A DNA stretch of 22,552 nt from JBQCHF01 sp051953655 (GTDB taxonomy: Bacteria > Actinomycetota > Actinomycetes > Motilibacterales > Motilibacteraceae). Of this stretch, positions 7,157 to 15,000 are shown piece after piece (position 1 is the stretch's first letter; every line of letters starts with the position of its first letter). The position numbers were made by a program, and so were the translations under genes. The notes beneath the pieces were generated by a model that saw only the letters and a program-made list of their open reading frames with translations, ran no database searches and was not told where the DNA came from. The stretch is from NCBI GenBank assembly GCA_051953655.1, contig JBQCIO010000139.1, positions 1 through 22,552 of the forward strand, written 5' to 3'.

Positions 7157-8392
7157 TCAGGTGCAGATCGACACGGCCCTCCCGTACCGGCTGCGCCGCG
7201 TGTCGTACTCGTAGGTGACCACGGGCGGCAGGGTGGCCAGCAGCGTGCCGAGCATCACCGCGAATCCGGCCGGCGCCGCCAGGAAGAGGTGGACCGACGC
7301 GAATGGCCCTAGCTCGGTTCGCGCGTCGCGGACGGCGCGGACGGTCAACCGGACCAGCGAGGCCACCTCGTTCGCGCGGAGCGTTCCACCGGCAGCGGGA
7401 CCGCCGACGCTGACCACGGCCCGCCACGAGGGCAGTTCCTTGTGGCTCGCCCCGAAGGCGCCACTGACGTCGTCACTGACGTTCACGAGTACGGCGCAGT
7501 CGACGGCAGACGGGTCGTGCGACGACACCGTCGCCTTCCAGCCGGCCGCCTCGGCGAGCTCCGGACCCCGGGCGTCGCCGACCCTCCAGGGCTGGTCGAG
7601 GTCTCCATCCGGCTGACGCTGCCGCCAGGACAGCTGCCCGGCGTCCCTGGTCGGGAACGCGGAACCGAGCAGCACCGCCGCGGGCAGGCCTGGAGTCCCA
7701 GCGGCGACGACGTCGCGGCCGGGGCAGCAGATCCGGATCGCGGTCGCGACGTCGCTGATGGCCAAGCTCAACGCATCCCAGGACGCGGCTGTCGCCGCGC
7801 CGTCAGGGAACCGCTCAGTCCAGTCGAGGACCAGGTGATCTCCCGGGAAGGAGGCGGGGGTGCCGCGCGCGTGGAGCCGCATGACGAGCGGCTGCCCGGT
7901 CGGCAGCGACGCGTGGATGGCTTCAAGTCGACGGGCGAGGCAACGGCGGGCGATCGCCACAACGTCGTCGGCAGTCGCCGGGTCTCCGTCGACACGATGG
8001 ATGTTCCACCGCGACAGGTCCTCCGTGCCGATCTTGCCGGCCAGTAGATCTGCGGCCCCCGTGTAGTCGACGCCGCCAGCGGCCACGGGCTGTACCCAGA
8101 AGCCGGCGTCGCGGGCGAACCGCCGCATGATGCTCGGCGCCTCGACCTCCCGGATGGTCGGGCTGTCCGCGACCTCGGGAGTGAGGTACAGGATGGCGCC
8201 GGCGGTTTCCGGGTCCTGCAGGACTCGCCGGAGCCCGTCGCCGGTGGGCTCGGCCGCAAGGTTCCTGGTGTCCAGCCAGGTGGGGACGCCTCGGTCGTGG
8301 AGGGCCTGGAGCAGCTCCGACACCTCTCCAGCGCGGGTGCGGCGGTAGGAGACGAACACCCGGCCGGCCGGGTCCGTCGGGCCTGCCGTCAC
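7157..8392 (-). CDS. TIR-SAVED CBASS effector
   Basis: A 411-residue protein. GTG 8392 overlaps the stop of the ATPase gene as GTGA. Residues 10-110 are a TIR domain: RVFVSYRRTRAGEVSELLQA, the core strand AILYLTPEVADS, then TIREVEAP, whose Glu82 or Glu84 is the candidate catalytic glutamate of TIR NADases. Residues about 150-400 match a SAVED cyclic-oligonucleotide sensor: LVLDWTERFPDGAA, CAVLVNVSDDVS and the signature SVHLFLAAPAGFAVMLGTL, close to the C terminus. In characterised TIR-SAVED proteins, ligand binding by SAVED drives filament assembly and TIR cleaves NAD+, causing growth arrest or death. Here the ligand should come from the CD-NTase of the same operon. The two domains are clear; the ligand is not known. 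Confidence 0.92.
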   Translation of the reverse strand: MTAGPTDPAGRVFVSYRRTRAGEVSELLQALHDRGVPTWLDTRNLAAEPTGDGLRRVLQDPETAGAILYLTPEVADSPTIREVEAPSIMRRFARDAGFWVQPVAAGGVDYTGAADLLAGKIGTEDLSRWNIHRVDGDPATADDVVAIARRCLARRLEAIHASLPTGQPLVMRLHARGTPASFPGDHLVLDWTERFPDGAATAASWDALSLAISDVATAIRICCPGRDVVAAGTPGLPAAVLLGSAFPTRDAGQLSWRQRQPDGDLDQPWRVGDARGPELAEAAGWKATVSSHDPSAVDCAVLVNVSDDVSGAFGASHKELPSWRAVVSVGGPAAGGTLRANEVASLVRLTVRAVRDARTELGPFASVHLFLAAPAGFAVMLGTLLATLPPVVTYEYDTRRSRYGRAVSICT

Positions 8393-9318
8393 AGCTCACC
8401 TCCGAACGGACGGGTCGGCGCGATGTTGTGGACGACGGCGAGCGCGGTGTCGATGCCGATCGAAGCACCGCGGCGGAAAGCGTCCAGGATGATCTCGGGA
8501 ACGACGCGCTGTCGCAGGTCGGAGTACGTGTGGCCGTAGTCGCGCCCCCCGCACGGGCCGGTCGCCTCGACGAGAGCGTTCAGGGCGGTCGCATCCAGGC
8601 CGACGCCGTCGAGCTCAGCGGCGAGCAGGGCACGGCGCTGGGCGCTGTCCGGGCGGTGGAACTCGAACACGCGCGCGGCGCGGCGTCGAACCGCGGGGTC
8701 CAGCGCCTCCAGCCTGTTGGTGACCAGCAGCACGATCACCGGCAGCCGGGCGTCGCGCAGGGCGTCGACCCCGCGCAGGAGGGCGTTGACGCCGGCGCGG
8801 TCCTCGTGGTGCATCTGGGCCAGCTCCCGGCTCTGAGCTAGCGCATCCGCCTCGTCGATCAGCAGGACGACTGCTTTCGACAGACGCCCGACCCGCGTGC
8901 GCCCTCCGTCGGCGGCTTCGCGCACCTGCGCGAACGCGGCAGTGAGGAGGGTGGTCATCTCGCCGACTGCGCCCTTGCCCCTGGCGGTCAGAGACAGTGG
9001 GTAGAGCGTGACGGGGACCCGCAGGTCGGTGGAGATGCGGTGGCCGATGGTCTCCGCGACCTCGGTCTTCCCGGTGCCCACGTCGCCGGCCAGGACGAAG
9101 AGGGGGGCGCGCGAGGCCCAGCGAGCGACGGCGGGTGGCACCGTCCCGAAGGTCCTCGAGGCCCAGACCTCGAGGCGGCCGGGGTCGGCGAGCAACTGAG
9201 CTTCGAGAGCCAGGCGGTCGACGGTGTCGTCGACGCCGACGAGCGCCGCCAGCCGGTCCTGCGCGTCGGGGTCGGGGAACTCCACGACCTGACCGAACAA
9301 GCCGTCGGGCGCCTGCAT
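8389..9318 (-). CDS. cap6: Cap6, TRIP13/Pch2-like AAA+ ATPase of type III CBASS
   Basis: A 309-residue AAA+ protein from ATG 9318, with AGGAGAGGAAG upstream. Walker A is GDVGTGKT (78-85), Walker B VLLIDEADAL with Asp155-Glu156, sensor-1 Asn is in LLVTNRLEALDP, and an arginine-rich AVRRRAARVFEF segment follows where arginine fingers lie. Family and context point to the bacterial TRIP13 (Pch2) homologue. In type III CBASS this ring ATPase unfolds or opens the closed HORMA protein, disassembling the HORMA-CD-NTase complex and limiting signalling in uninfected cells. It lies between the HORMA gene (30-base gap) and the effector (4-base overlap), the expected operon position. Confidence 0.92.
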   Translation of the reverse strand: MQAPDGLFGQVVEFPDPDAQDRLAALVGVDDTVDRLALEAQLLADPGRLEVWASRTFGTVPPAVARWASRAPLFVLAGDVGTGKTEVAETIGHRISTDLRVPVTLYPLSLTARGKGAVGEMTTLLTAAFAQVREAADGGRTRVGRLSKAVVLLIDEADALAQSRELAQMHHEDRAGVNALLRGVDALRDARLPVIVLLVTNRLEALDPAVRRRAARVFEFHRPDSAQRRALLAAELDGVGLDATALNALVEATGPCGGRDYGHTYSDLRQRVVPEIILDAFRRGASIGIDTALAVVHNIAPTRPFGGEL

Positions 9319-9348
9319 GTAGTTCTTCCTCTCCTGAGCCGGGCGGGG

Positions 9349-9861
9349 TTAGTACGGTCGGAAAGTGCGACGGGGCAGCGCGACACCAGCGGCGCTGTAG
9401 GTGCGGTCCTCGTGCCAGTAGCCGTCCCCGTCGGTCGGACTGTCCGCTGGCGTCCGGGCGAACGGCAGCCGTTCGGTGAAGGCGCGCCGCTGCGCGTCGG
9501 TGAGAGCGGCCCAGGAGTCGTTGCGCGTGAGGTAGTTGAACCAGTCGGCGCCGGTGATGTCGGCGGTCAGGTAGACGCCGCCGGGTCGGTCGTCGCCCCC
9601 GGTGAGCCCGGTCGCGGTGACGGTGTACGACCAAGAGACGACGCGACGCCGGCCGGCGGCCAGGAAGCCGAACTCGTACTTGGCGACGTACCCGGCGGCG
9701 AGCTGCTCCACCAGCTCGGCGATGTAGTCGCGCACCTTCTGCTCGGTCTCAGGGTGGCCGTAGCGGCGGTGGCACTGGTACAGATCCGCGCCAACCTTGG
9801 AGGCGAGGTACTCGGCGTTCGTGCGGGTGAAACTGCTGCTGGTGGTGTAGGAGGAAGTCAC
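9349..9861 (-). CDS. cap7: Cap7, bacterial HORMA-domain protein of type III CBASS
   Basis: 170 residues from GTG 9861, three bases after the CD-NTase stop; GGAGG within the end of that gene is its ribosome site. It resembles the single HORMA protein of E. coli-type CBASS along its length: an N-terminal helix SFTRTNAEYLASKVGADLYQ, RRYGHPETEQ, a helix with AELVEQLAAGYVAKYEFGF, then WFNYLTRND, GYWHEDRTYSAAG and a C-terminal LPRRTFRPY. The last part corresponds to the mobile safety-belt region. Known role: the closed form, triggered by peptide binding, binds and activates the CD-NTase. The triggering peptide is unknown here. Only one HORMA gene is present, unlike the two-HORMA variants. Confidence 0.9.
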   Translation of the reverse strand: MTSSYTTSSSFTRTNAEYLASKVGADLYQCHRRYGHPETEQKVRDYIAELVEQLAAGYVAKYEFGFLAAGRRRVVSWSYTVTATGLTGGDDRPGGVYLTADITGADWFNYLTRNDSWAALTDAQRRAFTERLPFARTPADSPTDGDGYWHEDRTYSAAGVALPRRTFRPY

Positions 9862-9864
9862 CGG

Positions 9865-10845
9865 TCAGCCTCCGAAGGACGGGCCGAGGACGTCCTTCCA
9901 GCAGGCCGCAGCACGGCCCTTCGTGGTGGCCCAGCGGGCCTCGGACAGGGCGTCGTAGGCGTCCTGCGCAGCGCCGAGGATCCGGTCGCGATCGACGGTG
10001 GTGTACCGAACGGCGACGTTGTTGTCGGCGTTCACCGGGTCGATGACTTGGATCGGGGCCGTTCCTCGGGCGGGCAGGGCGGAAGCCTTGTAGAAGTCGG
10101 TGAAGGCGATCTGGGTGGCGAACCGGTCGGTGAGGAGGTGCTCGAAGAAGTTCTCGAGCAGGACGGGGTAGTCGCCGAACGGGACCCCCTCGTCGTTGAG
10201 CCGGCAGAGGATGAGCTCGACCATGAAGGACTTGAACCGGAAGTCCGGGTCCTTCAGCTTCTGCTGCTTGACCCACCACTTGACCAAGCGGATGCCCTGG
10301 GCCAGGTCCGGGTTGGCGGCGATCCCAAGGTCAGCATCCCCGTTCTTGCGAGCGCGCAGGAACCGGAGGTGCTGCGTGACGCTGGTCTTCAGCCGCGCGC
10401 CGGAGTGCTTTGCGACGAGGTAGCCGACGTCGTCGGGCTCGCCCTCGTAGATGACCGGGACGACGTCGACGTCGAGGCCGCTGCCCCGGAACGTGATGGT
10501 CACGCAGTGGGTCTGAGGAACGAACTGGGCCGGGTCCAGCTGCGGGTAGGCCTCGACGAGGCGGTCCTTCATCCAGTCCGAGAGCTGGGCGTCGTCGGCG
10601 GGGACCCCGCCGGCCTTGATGTAGACCATCAGGTCCATGTCGCTGGTCGTGCGCAGTGACGTGCGCTTCTCCACGCTGCCCGCGTTCCGCATCTTCACCA
10701 GGTCGTAGTCCGGGTGCGCGGTGACGTGCTTTTCCAGCTTCTCCCTCAGGCTGTTTGCCTGGGCCCGGTACTGCTTGGCCTTATCCGAGGGCAGGTTGAC
10801 CCGCCGCTCCGCAAAGTCGGCGACGTCGTCGTGAGTGACGTACAC
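9865..10845 (-). CDS. cdnC: CD-NTase, CdnC-like cyclic oligonucleotide synthase
   Basis: 326 residues from GTG 10845, with AAGGGGG five bases upstream. The nucleotidyltransferase motif is GSVEKRTSLRTTSDMDLMVY: Gly56-Ser57 followed by Asp69 and Asp71, with the third acidic position in RGSGLDVDVVPV (Asp125/Asp127). Further segments VKWWVKQQ, FRFKSFMVELIL and VIDPVNADNNVA align well with the E. coli CdnC that I remember, and the length is typical. That clade makes cyclic triadenylate when activated by HORMA; the product of this enzyme is inferred. It is the first gene of the operon, and its start faces the capH-like gene across the operator region. Confidence 0.93.
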   Translation of the reverse strand: MYVTHDDVADFAERRVNLPSDKAKQYRAQANSLREKLEKHVTAHPDYDLVKMRNAGSVEKRTSLRTTSDMDLMVYIKAGGVPADDAQLSDWMKDRLVEAYPQLDPAQFVPQTHCVTITFRGSGLDVDVVPVIYEGEPDDVGYLVAKHSGARLKTSVTQHLRFLRARKNGDADLGIAANPDLAQGIRLVKWWVKQQKLKDPDFRFKSFMVELILCRLNDEGVPFGDYPVLLENFFEHLLTDRFATQIAFTDFYKASALPARGTAPIQVIDPVNADNNVAVRYTTVDRDRILGAAQDAYDALSEARWATTKGRAAACWKDVLGPSFGG

Positions 10846-10854
10846 GATGCCCCC

Positions 10855-10860
10855 TTGACA
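10855..10860 (+). promoter_or_regulatory. Candidate -35 hexamer upstream of capH-like gene
   Basis: TTGACA is a perfect -35 consensus pointing toward the helix-turn-helix gene. A -10 is less clear: the region 17-18 bases downstream is GC-rich, and TAGTGT at 10883-10888 would need a long spacer. It also overlaps the complement of the cdnC ribosome site, so it may be fortuitous. Confidence 0.3.
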
Positions 10861-10885
10861 GCCGGGGCCTTGCCCGGTCCGCTAG

Positions 10886-10903
10886 TGTTCGACATGTCTA
10901 ACA
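10886..10903. promoter_or_regulatory. Probable CapH operator, site 1
   Basis: TGTTCGACATGTCTAACA is an 18-bp palindrome with eight of nine half-site positions matching. It lies in the divergent gap between cdnC and the helix-turn-helix gene, 40 bases upstream of the cdnC start. A repressor bound here would overlap the likely cdnC promoter. Confidence 0.7.
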
Positions 10904-10912
10904 GTACCACAA

Positions 10913-10930
10913 TGTTCGAGATGTCGAACA
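10913..10930. promoter_or_regulatory. Probable CapH operator, site 2
   Basis: TGTTCGAGATGTCGAACA also matches at eight of nine half-site positions. It starts 27 bases after site 1, and both derive from the consensus TGTTCGACATGTCGAACA. It lies upstream of the ribosome site of the helix-turn-helix gene, so binding would also give autoregulation. Confidence 0.7.
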
Positions 10931-10959
10931 CGACCACCCGACCGATGAGGAGCAGCGCC

Positions 10960-11334
10960 ATGCCGCCGTCCCACAGCCATGTGGACGTCGCCGCGCTGTA
11001 CGCGGCACTCGAAGCCGAGAAGACGGCCAGGAAAATGTCATGGCGACAACTCGCTCGCGAATGCCAGCTGAGCCCGTCCACGTTCACCCGGATGGCAAAC
11101 GGGCTTCGCCCTGACGTTGACGCCTTCGCCGGCCTCGTCCGCTGGCTCGGTCAGCCGGCTGAGGCCTTCATGACAACTGACCAGGAGCGGGCACTGGGGA
11201 CTCCCGATGTCGTGGCTTCGATGGCTCCTCTCCTACGCGCCCGCAAAGACCTCGACGAGGACGACGTGCAGCATCTCCAAGTGCTGTTCACCGCGGCGAT
11301 GGACCAGTACCTCGCGGGTCGGAACCGCGTCTAG
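10960..11334 (+). CDS. capH: CapH-like helix-turn-helix repressor of CBASS
   Basis: ATG 10960 is chosen because GAGGAG at 10947-10952 stands seven bases before it; earlier in-frame ATGs (10894 onward) lie inside the operator palindromes and lack a ribosome site. The product has 124 residues. MSWRQLARECQLSPSTFTRM forms the helix-turn-helix, with NGLRPDVDAFAGLVRWLG after it, typical of XRE-type regulators. The C-terminal half is helical (DEDDVQHLQVLFTAAMDQYL), probably for dimerisation. In characterised CapH/CapP systems, CapH represses the CBASS promoter and is cleaved by CapP. Divergent placement, two palindromic sites and the peptidase two bases downstream all support that role. Confidence 0.82.
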   Translation: MPPSHSHVDVAALYAALEAEKTARKMSWRQLARECQLSPSTFTRMANGLRPDVDAFAGLVRWLGQPAEAFMTTDQERALGTPDVVASMAPLLRARKDLDEDDVQHLQVLFTAAMDQYLAGRNRV

Positions 11335-11336
11335 CC

Positions 11337-11903
11337 GTGCGCCGGGGGGCTGTGGAGGAGTCGAAGCGGCTTGCGCTGGAGGTGCGAGCCGAGCTCGGGG
11401 TTGGCCCCTTCGGTCCGCTGGACCCGACGCTGCTCGCGAAGGAGTACGGCATCCCGGTGCTGCAGATCAGCGACATCTCCGGATGCCCGGCGGAGACAGT
11501 TGCCCGTCTGGCGGAGCCGGGAAACGCCTGGTTCTCCGCCGCCCTGGTCCCGTGCGGCACGGGCATGTTCATCGTCGAGAACGACGCGCATGCGCCCGCT
11601 CGGAGGACGGCCAGCTTGGCCCATGAGATGGCGCACGTCCTGTGGGAGCACAAGTTCACGGCTGTCCTCGTGAACGGCGACGGCTGCCGGGCGGCCGACC
11701 CGGCGATTGAGGATGAGGCCGACCGCCTCGGCGGCGAACTACTGATTCCGTTCAAGGCGGCGCTTACGGCCGCCCGCCGGGGGTGGAGCGACGAGGACGT
11801 TGCCGCCCACTACGAGGTCAGCGTGCCCTACGCCAAGATGCGCATGAACCGCAGCGGCGCCCGGACAATCATCGCCCGGGAGCGCGCTCGCCGCGGACCC
11901 TGA
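11337..11903 (+). CDS. capP: CapP-like ImmA/IrrE-family metallopeptidase
   Basis: 188 residues from GTG 11337, two bases after the capH-like stop (GTG 11352 is an alternative). The zinc site is LAHEMAHVLWEH, with HExxH at 96-100, and the third ligand is Glu127 in EADRLGGELLIP, the standard ImmA/IrrE pattern. An N-terminal helix (ESKRLALEVRAEL) and ALVPCGTGMFIVEND fit the family. Cys117 stands ten residues before the third ligand and could be the inhibitory cysteine described for CapP; that placement is inference. Known role: on DNA damage, when single-stranded DNA accumulates, CapP cleaves CapH and derepresses CBASS. The weak ribosome site suggests coupling to the upstream gene. Confidence 0.85.
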   Translation: MRRGAVEESKRLALEVRAELGVGPFGPLDPTLLAKEYGIPVLQISDISGCPAETVARLAEPGNAWFSAALVPCGTGMFIVENDAHAPARRTASLAHEMAHVLWEHKFTAVLVNGDGCRAADPAIEDEADRLGGELLIPFKAALTAARRGWSDEDVAAHYEVSVPYAKMRMNRSGARTIIARERARRGP

Positions 11904-11917
11904 TCAGAGTCCTGGTA

Positions 11918-11950
11918 GTGCCGCAAGCTTGGGCTACGTCACTGCGGCAC
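11918..11950. terminator. Inverted repeat after the capP-like gene
   Basis: GTGCCGCA (11918-11925) pairs perfectly with TGCGGCAC (11943-11950) around a 17-base loop, 15 bases after the stop. It may be part of a terminator. Confidence 0.4.
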
Positions 11951-11962
11951 CTCGCCTTCAGC

Positions 11963-11980
11963 CCCAGGCCGTCGCCTGGG
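11963..11980. terminator. Hairpin between convergent genes, probable terminator
   Basis: CCCAGGC and GCCTGGG form a perfect 7-bp stem with a CGTC loop. It lies between the capP-like gene and the convergent recombinase-like gene, so it could terminate transcription from both sides. Confidence 0.5.
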
Positions 11981-12051
11981 CCTTCACGCCTCTTCGGTCC
12001 GAAGCGGTCAGGACCTAGACCGCCCCTCGAGGAGATGAGACCCGGCGTCGG

Positions 12052-15000
12052 CTAGGCGACGGCGTCGCCGGCGAGAGGGATGACCTGCGTGAGGCGGTGG
12101 GTCTGCGCCTGCTCCCTCAGGGAGCCGCCTCGGCCGGTGCCGGTGTACGGGGTGCGGTAGGCCATCGGGAACGCGATGCGCGCCCAGCGCGACTCCACGG
12201 TGTTGGGTGCGCGCCGGCAGGTGGCGCAAAGGACGGCGTAGCCGGAGGCGGCCACCTCGGGAAACAGCGCGGCGTGGTTGGCCCAGCTGCGGCGGCAGCC
12301 GTGGGGGCAGGGGATGAGCTGGATGCGGCTGCGTTGGCTGCCGGGCAGGTAGCGCAGGAACTGGGGCCGGGTAAACCCGGTGGTGCGGCGCTGTGGCTGG
12401 ACCAGTTCGCGGATGTCGCGCTCGGTGACGCCGAGCGCGAGGGCGGCGCCGGTGACGGGCAGGCCGCGCCGGTGCGCATGCGGGGTGTCGAGGGTTGCCA
12501 GCAGCCGGTGCACCCAGCCGAGGTCGTCCGGGCAGGCGGCGTCGCCCCAGTTCAGGGCCGGGTTGCGGTAGGTCTGGGTGAGCAGGTCGACCCATGCCTG
12601 CGGCCACGCGGCGAGCTCGTCGGCTTTGCCGGTGAGCTGGGCGAACACCACCGCGCGCACGGCCTGCACCGGGTGGTCGACCAGGGCGCACTTCGCTCCG
12701 CGGGCGGTGACCCCCTGCTCGACCAGCCAGGGCATGAGCTGGTGCACGAGCAGGGACCGGCGGGTCATGGTGAACCAAGTCGCGACGGTGTCCAGGCTCT
12801 GACCTTCCCCGAGGACGTACCGGGCGACCAGGTCGCGCTGCGGGGCCTGCTTGCCGGTGCGGACTCGGACGTTGCTGATCTGCCCGGTCAGGGGCAGGTC
12901 GAGGGTGCCGCCCTCGCGCAGCGGGAGGCGGGCGGTGGTGGCCCAGGCGAGCAGGTGCCCCTGCGGCTCGAGGCGCCAGTCGGTGAACACGGTGTCGGCC
13001 AGCGTGCCGAGGTCCAGCGGTCCGCGGCCGTTGCCGCAGGCAGCCCGCTCCAGCCCGGCGACGAGGTAGGCCGCGACCGACAGGTTCGCCGGCGCGCTGA
13101 CCTGGCCGTCCCGGCTGGAGTCATGCTCGAGCTGTTCGATCTCGTCCTTGACCTCGCTGATGGACGCCTCGAGGTCGGCGGCGTCGGCGTCCTTCTTCTT
13201 GGCCTGCTTCTCATAGCGGTCTGCGCCGTCGAAGTCCTGCGCCAGGGCCATGCGGCCTGCCTGGACCCGCAGGCCCTCGGCCTCCTGCACCACCTCACCC
13301 AGGCGCGTCTGCTTCCCGGCGAGCTTCGCGCGCCGGCCCGGGAGGCGGTCCTGGCTGGTCGGCAGGGTGGCCGAGGCGACCGGGGCTAGCCGGTCCGGGT
13401 CGAGCAGGCGCTGCACCCCGCTGTCCAGAGCGACGGCGACCGAGGCGATGAGCTCGGCGAGGTTGCCGGTGGCGGCGGTGTGGGCCGCGAGTCCCTCCTC
13501 GTCGCCGAGCTGGCTCCAGCCGCGGCGGCCGGGCTTGCCGTCGGGCCGGTCGCCAGCCGACTGCCGTCGGGTGATCAGGATGAAGTTCTCCCTGCCGCTA
13601 TTGTTCTGCCGGGCCTGCGCGCCCCACTCGGTCGGCTCGTCCGGGTACACCGAGCAGGGGGCGCCTGCCTCGGTCACCCAGCTGTTCGCGATCTGCAGGA
13701 CCCGCCGGTCCTTGCCCTGGTGCGCCTGTCCGCCGGTCCTGCGGCGGGGTGCGCGCAGCTCGCGCAGCAGCCGGGCCCCGACCCGGCGGCAGTCCTCGTC
13801 GCTGATGCCGAAGCGGGGCAGCTCCGCGCCGGTCTCGGGGTCGGTCGGCCACGGCCAGGGAGCGGAGCGCAGGTCGTAGTGCCCGTACTCGTCGACGTCG
13901 TCGCGGTAGGTCACCTTGACTCCGTCCACCACGACGCCGCGACCGCGGATGTCGTTGCGTAGGCGGCGGTGGTACCGGCCGGTGCGCACCAGCTCGACCT
14001 TGCCCAGGAACACCACCGTGTCCGCGTCGAACAGGCCCTCGGGGTCCTCGCCGTGCTCGTAGCGATCGATGAGCTCCGGTGCCGGCGGCGACGCCGGGGT
14101 CCAGTTGGACCGGACGAAGATGCTCTTGGCCGCGTCGTAGCCGGCCTGGAGGCTGCCAGCCGTCGCAGCGTAGGTCGCCCCGGGGTCGACGTGAGACCTG
14201 CGGGCGATCTTGCCGTCGGCCTCCAGCGCGATCAGCTCCCGGGCGAGTGCGGCCCAGGGCCTGCCGTCGGCGGCCATCGCGTACAGCTTCTGCAGCGCCT
14301 CCACCCGCTCGTACTGGGCCACCGGCAGCAGGCCGCGGTCACCCTCGCGCACCGCTCGGCCGAACTGGTCCCGCTTCAGCGTCCAGCCCAGGGGCAGCTG
14401 GTCCTCGGCGATGGCGGCCCCGCCGGCCCGGTACTTGCTCAGCCGCTTGCCGGTCAGCTTGCGACGCCGCAGCGGGTCGTCCTGGTTGCCGGTCAGCCCC
14501 AGGGCCCCAAGGGCGAAGGAGTCCTCCGGCCGGTTCAGGTCGTAGATGCGCCCACCCAGCACCATCTTCACGCCGCGGGCCTGGCACTTGTCCCTGGTCA
14601 CCGCCCAGCCCAGGCCGTCACGGCCGGCCCGGGTGGGGTCATCGGCCCACCGTGCCTGTTGCAGAGAGGTGTAGTGGTTCAGCACCGCCAGCACCAGGCA
14701 GGTGTAGGCGTTCTCGTCCTCGCCGTCCTCACGCGGGATGTGCCGCAACGTGCTCGACAAGGTGATGTTCAACAGCAGATGCCCATCGAGCAGCACCACC
14801 CCGGCCACCACCTCGTCGCCGACCGCGTTGTGGTGCAAATCCCGCATCCGGATCCAGCGAATGCCGTACTCCTCGCCCCGGTCCGGCTGGTCCGGGTCCC
14901 ACGCCTCCTGCGGCCAGCCGGCCATCACCTGCATCGCCGAGTCGGGGTAGACCGAGAAGTGCGAAGCCCGCTGCGCCGCGACGCCCTCCAGCCCGCCCAC

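Noticed and set aside
9040..10659. Long plus-strand open frame of 539 codons across the CBASS operon
   Set aside because: Antisense to the ATPase, HORMA and CD-NTase genes, all identified by clear motifs; the translation is Val/Gly-rich low-complexity sequence.
10886..10930. LexA/SOS boxes in the CBASS promoter region
   Set aside because: The half-sites are in the order GTTC...GAAC, opposite to the GAAC-N4-GTTC arrangement of the actinobacterial SOS box; a CapH site is a better fit.
10894..10959. Earlier ATG starts for the helix-turn-helix gene
   Set aside because: They overlap both palindromes and have no ribosome site, whereas ATG 10960 has GAGGAG at ideal spacing.
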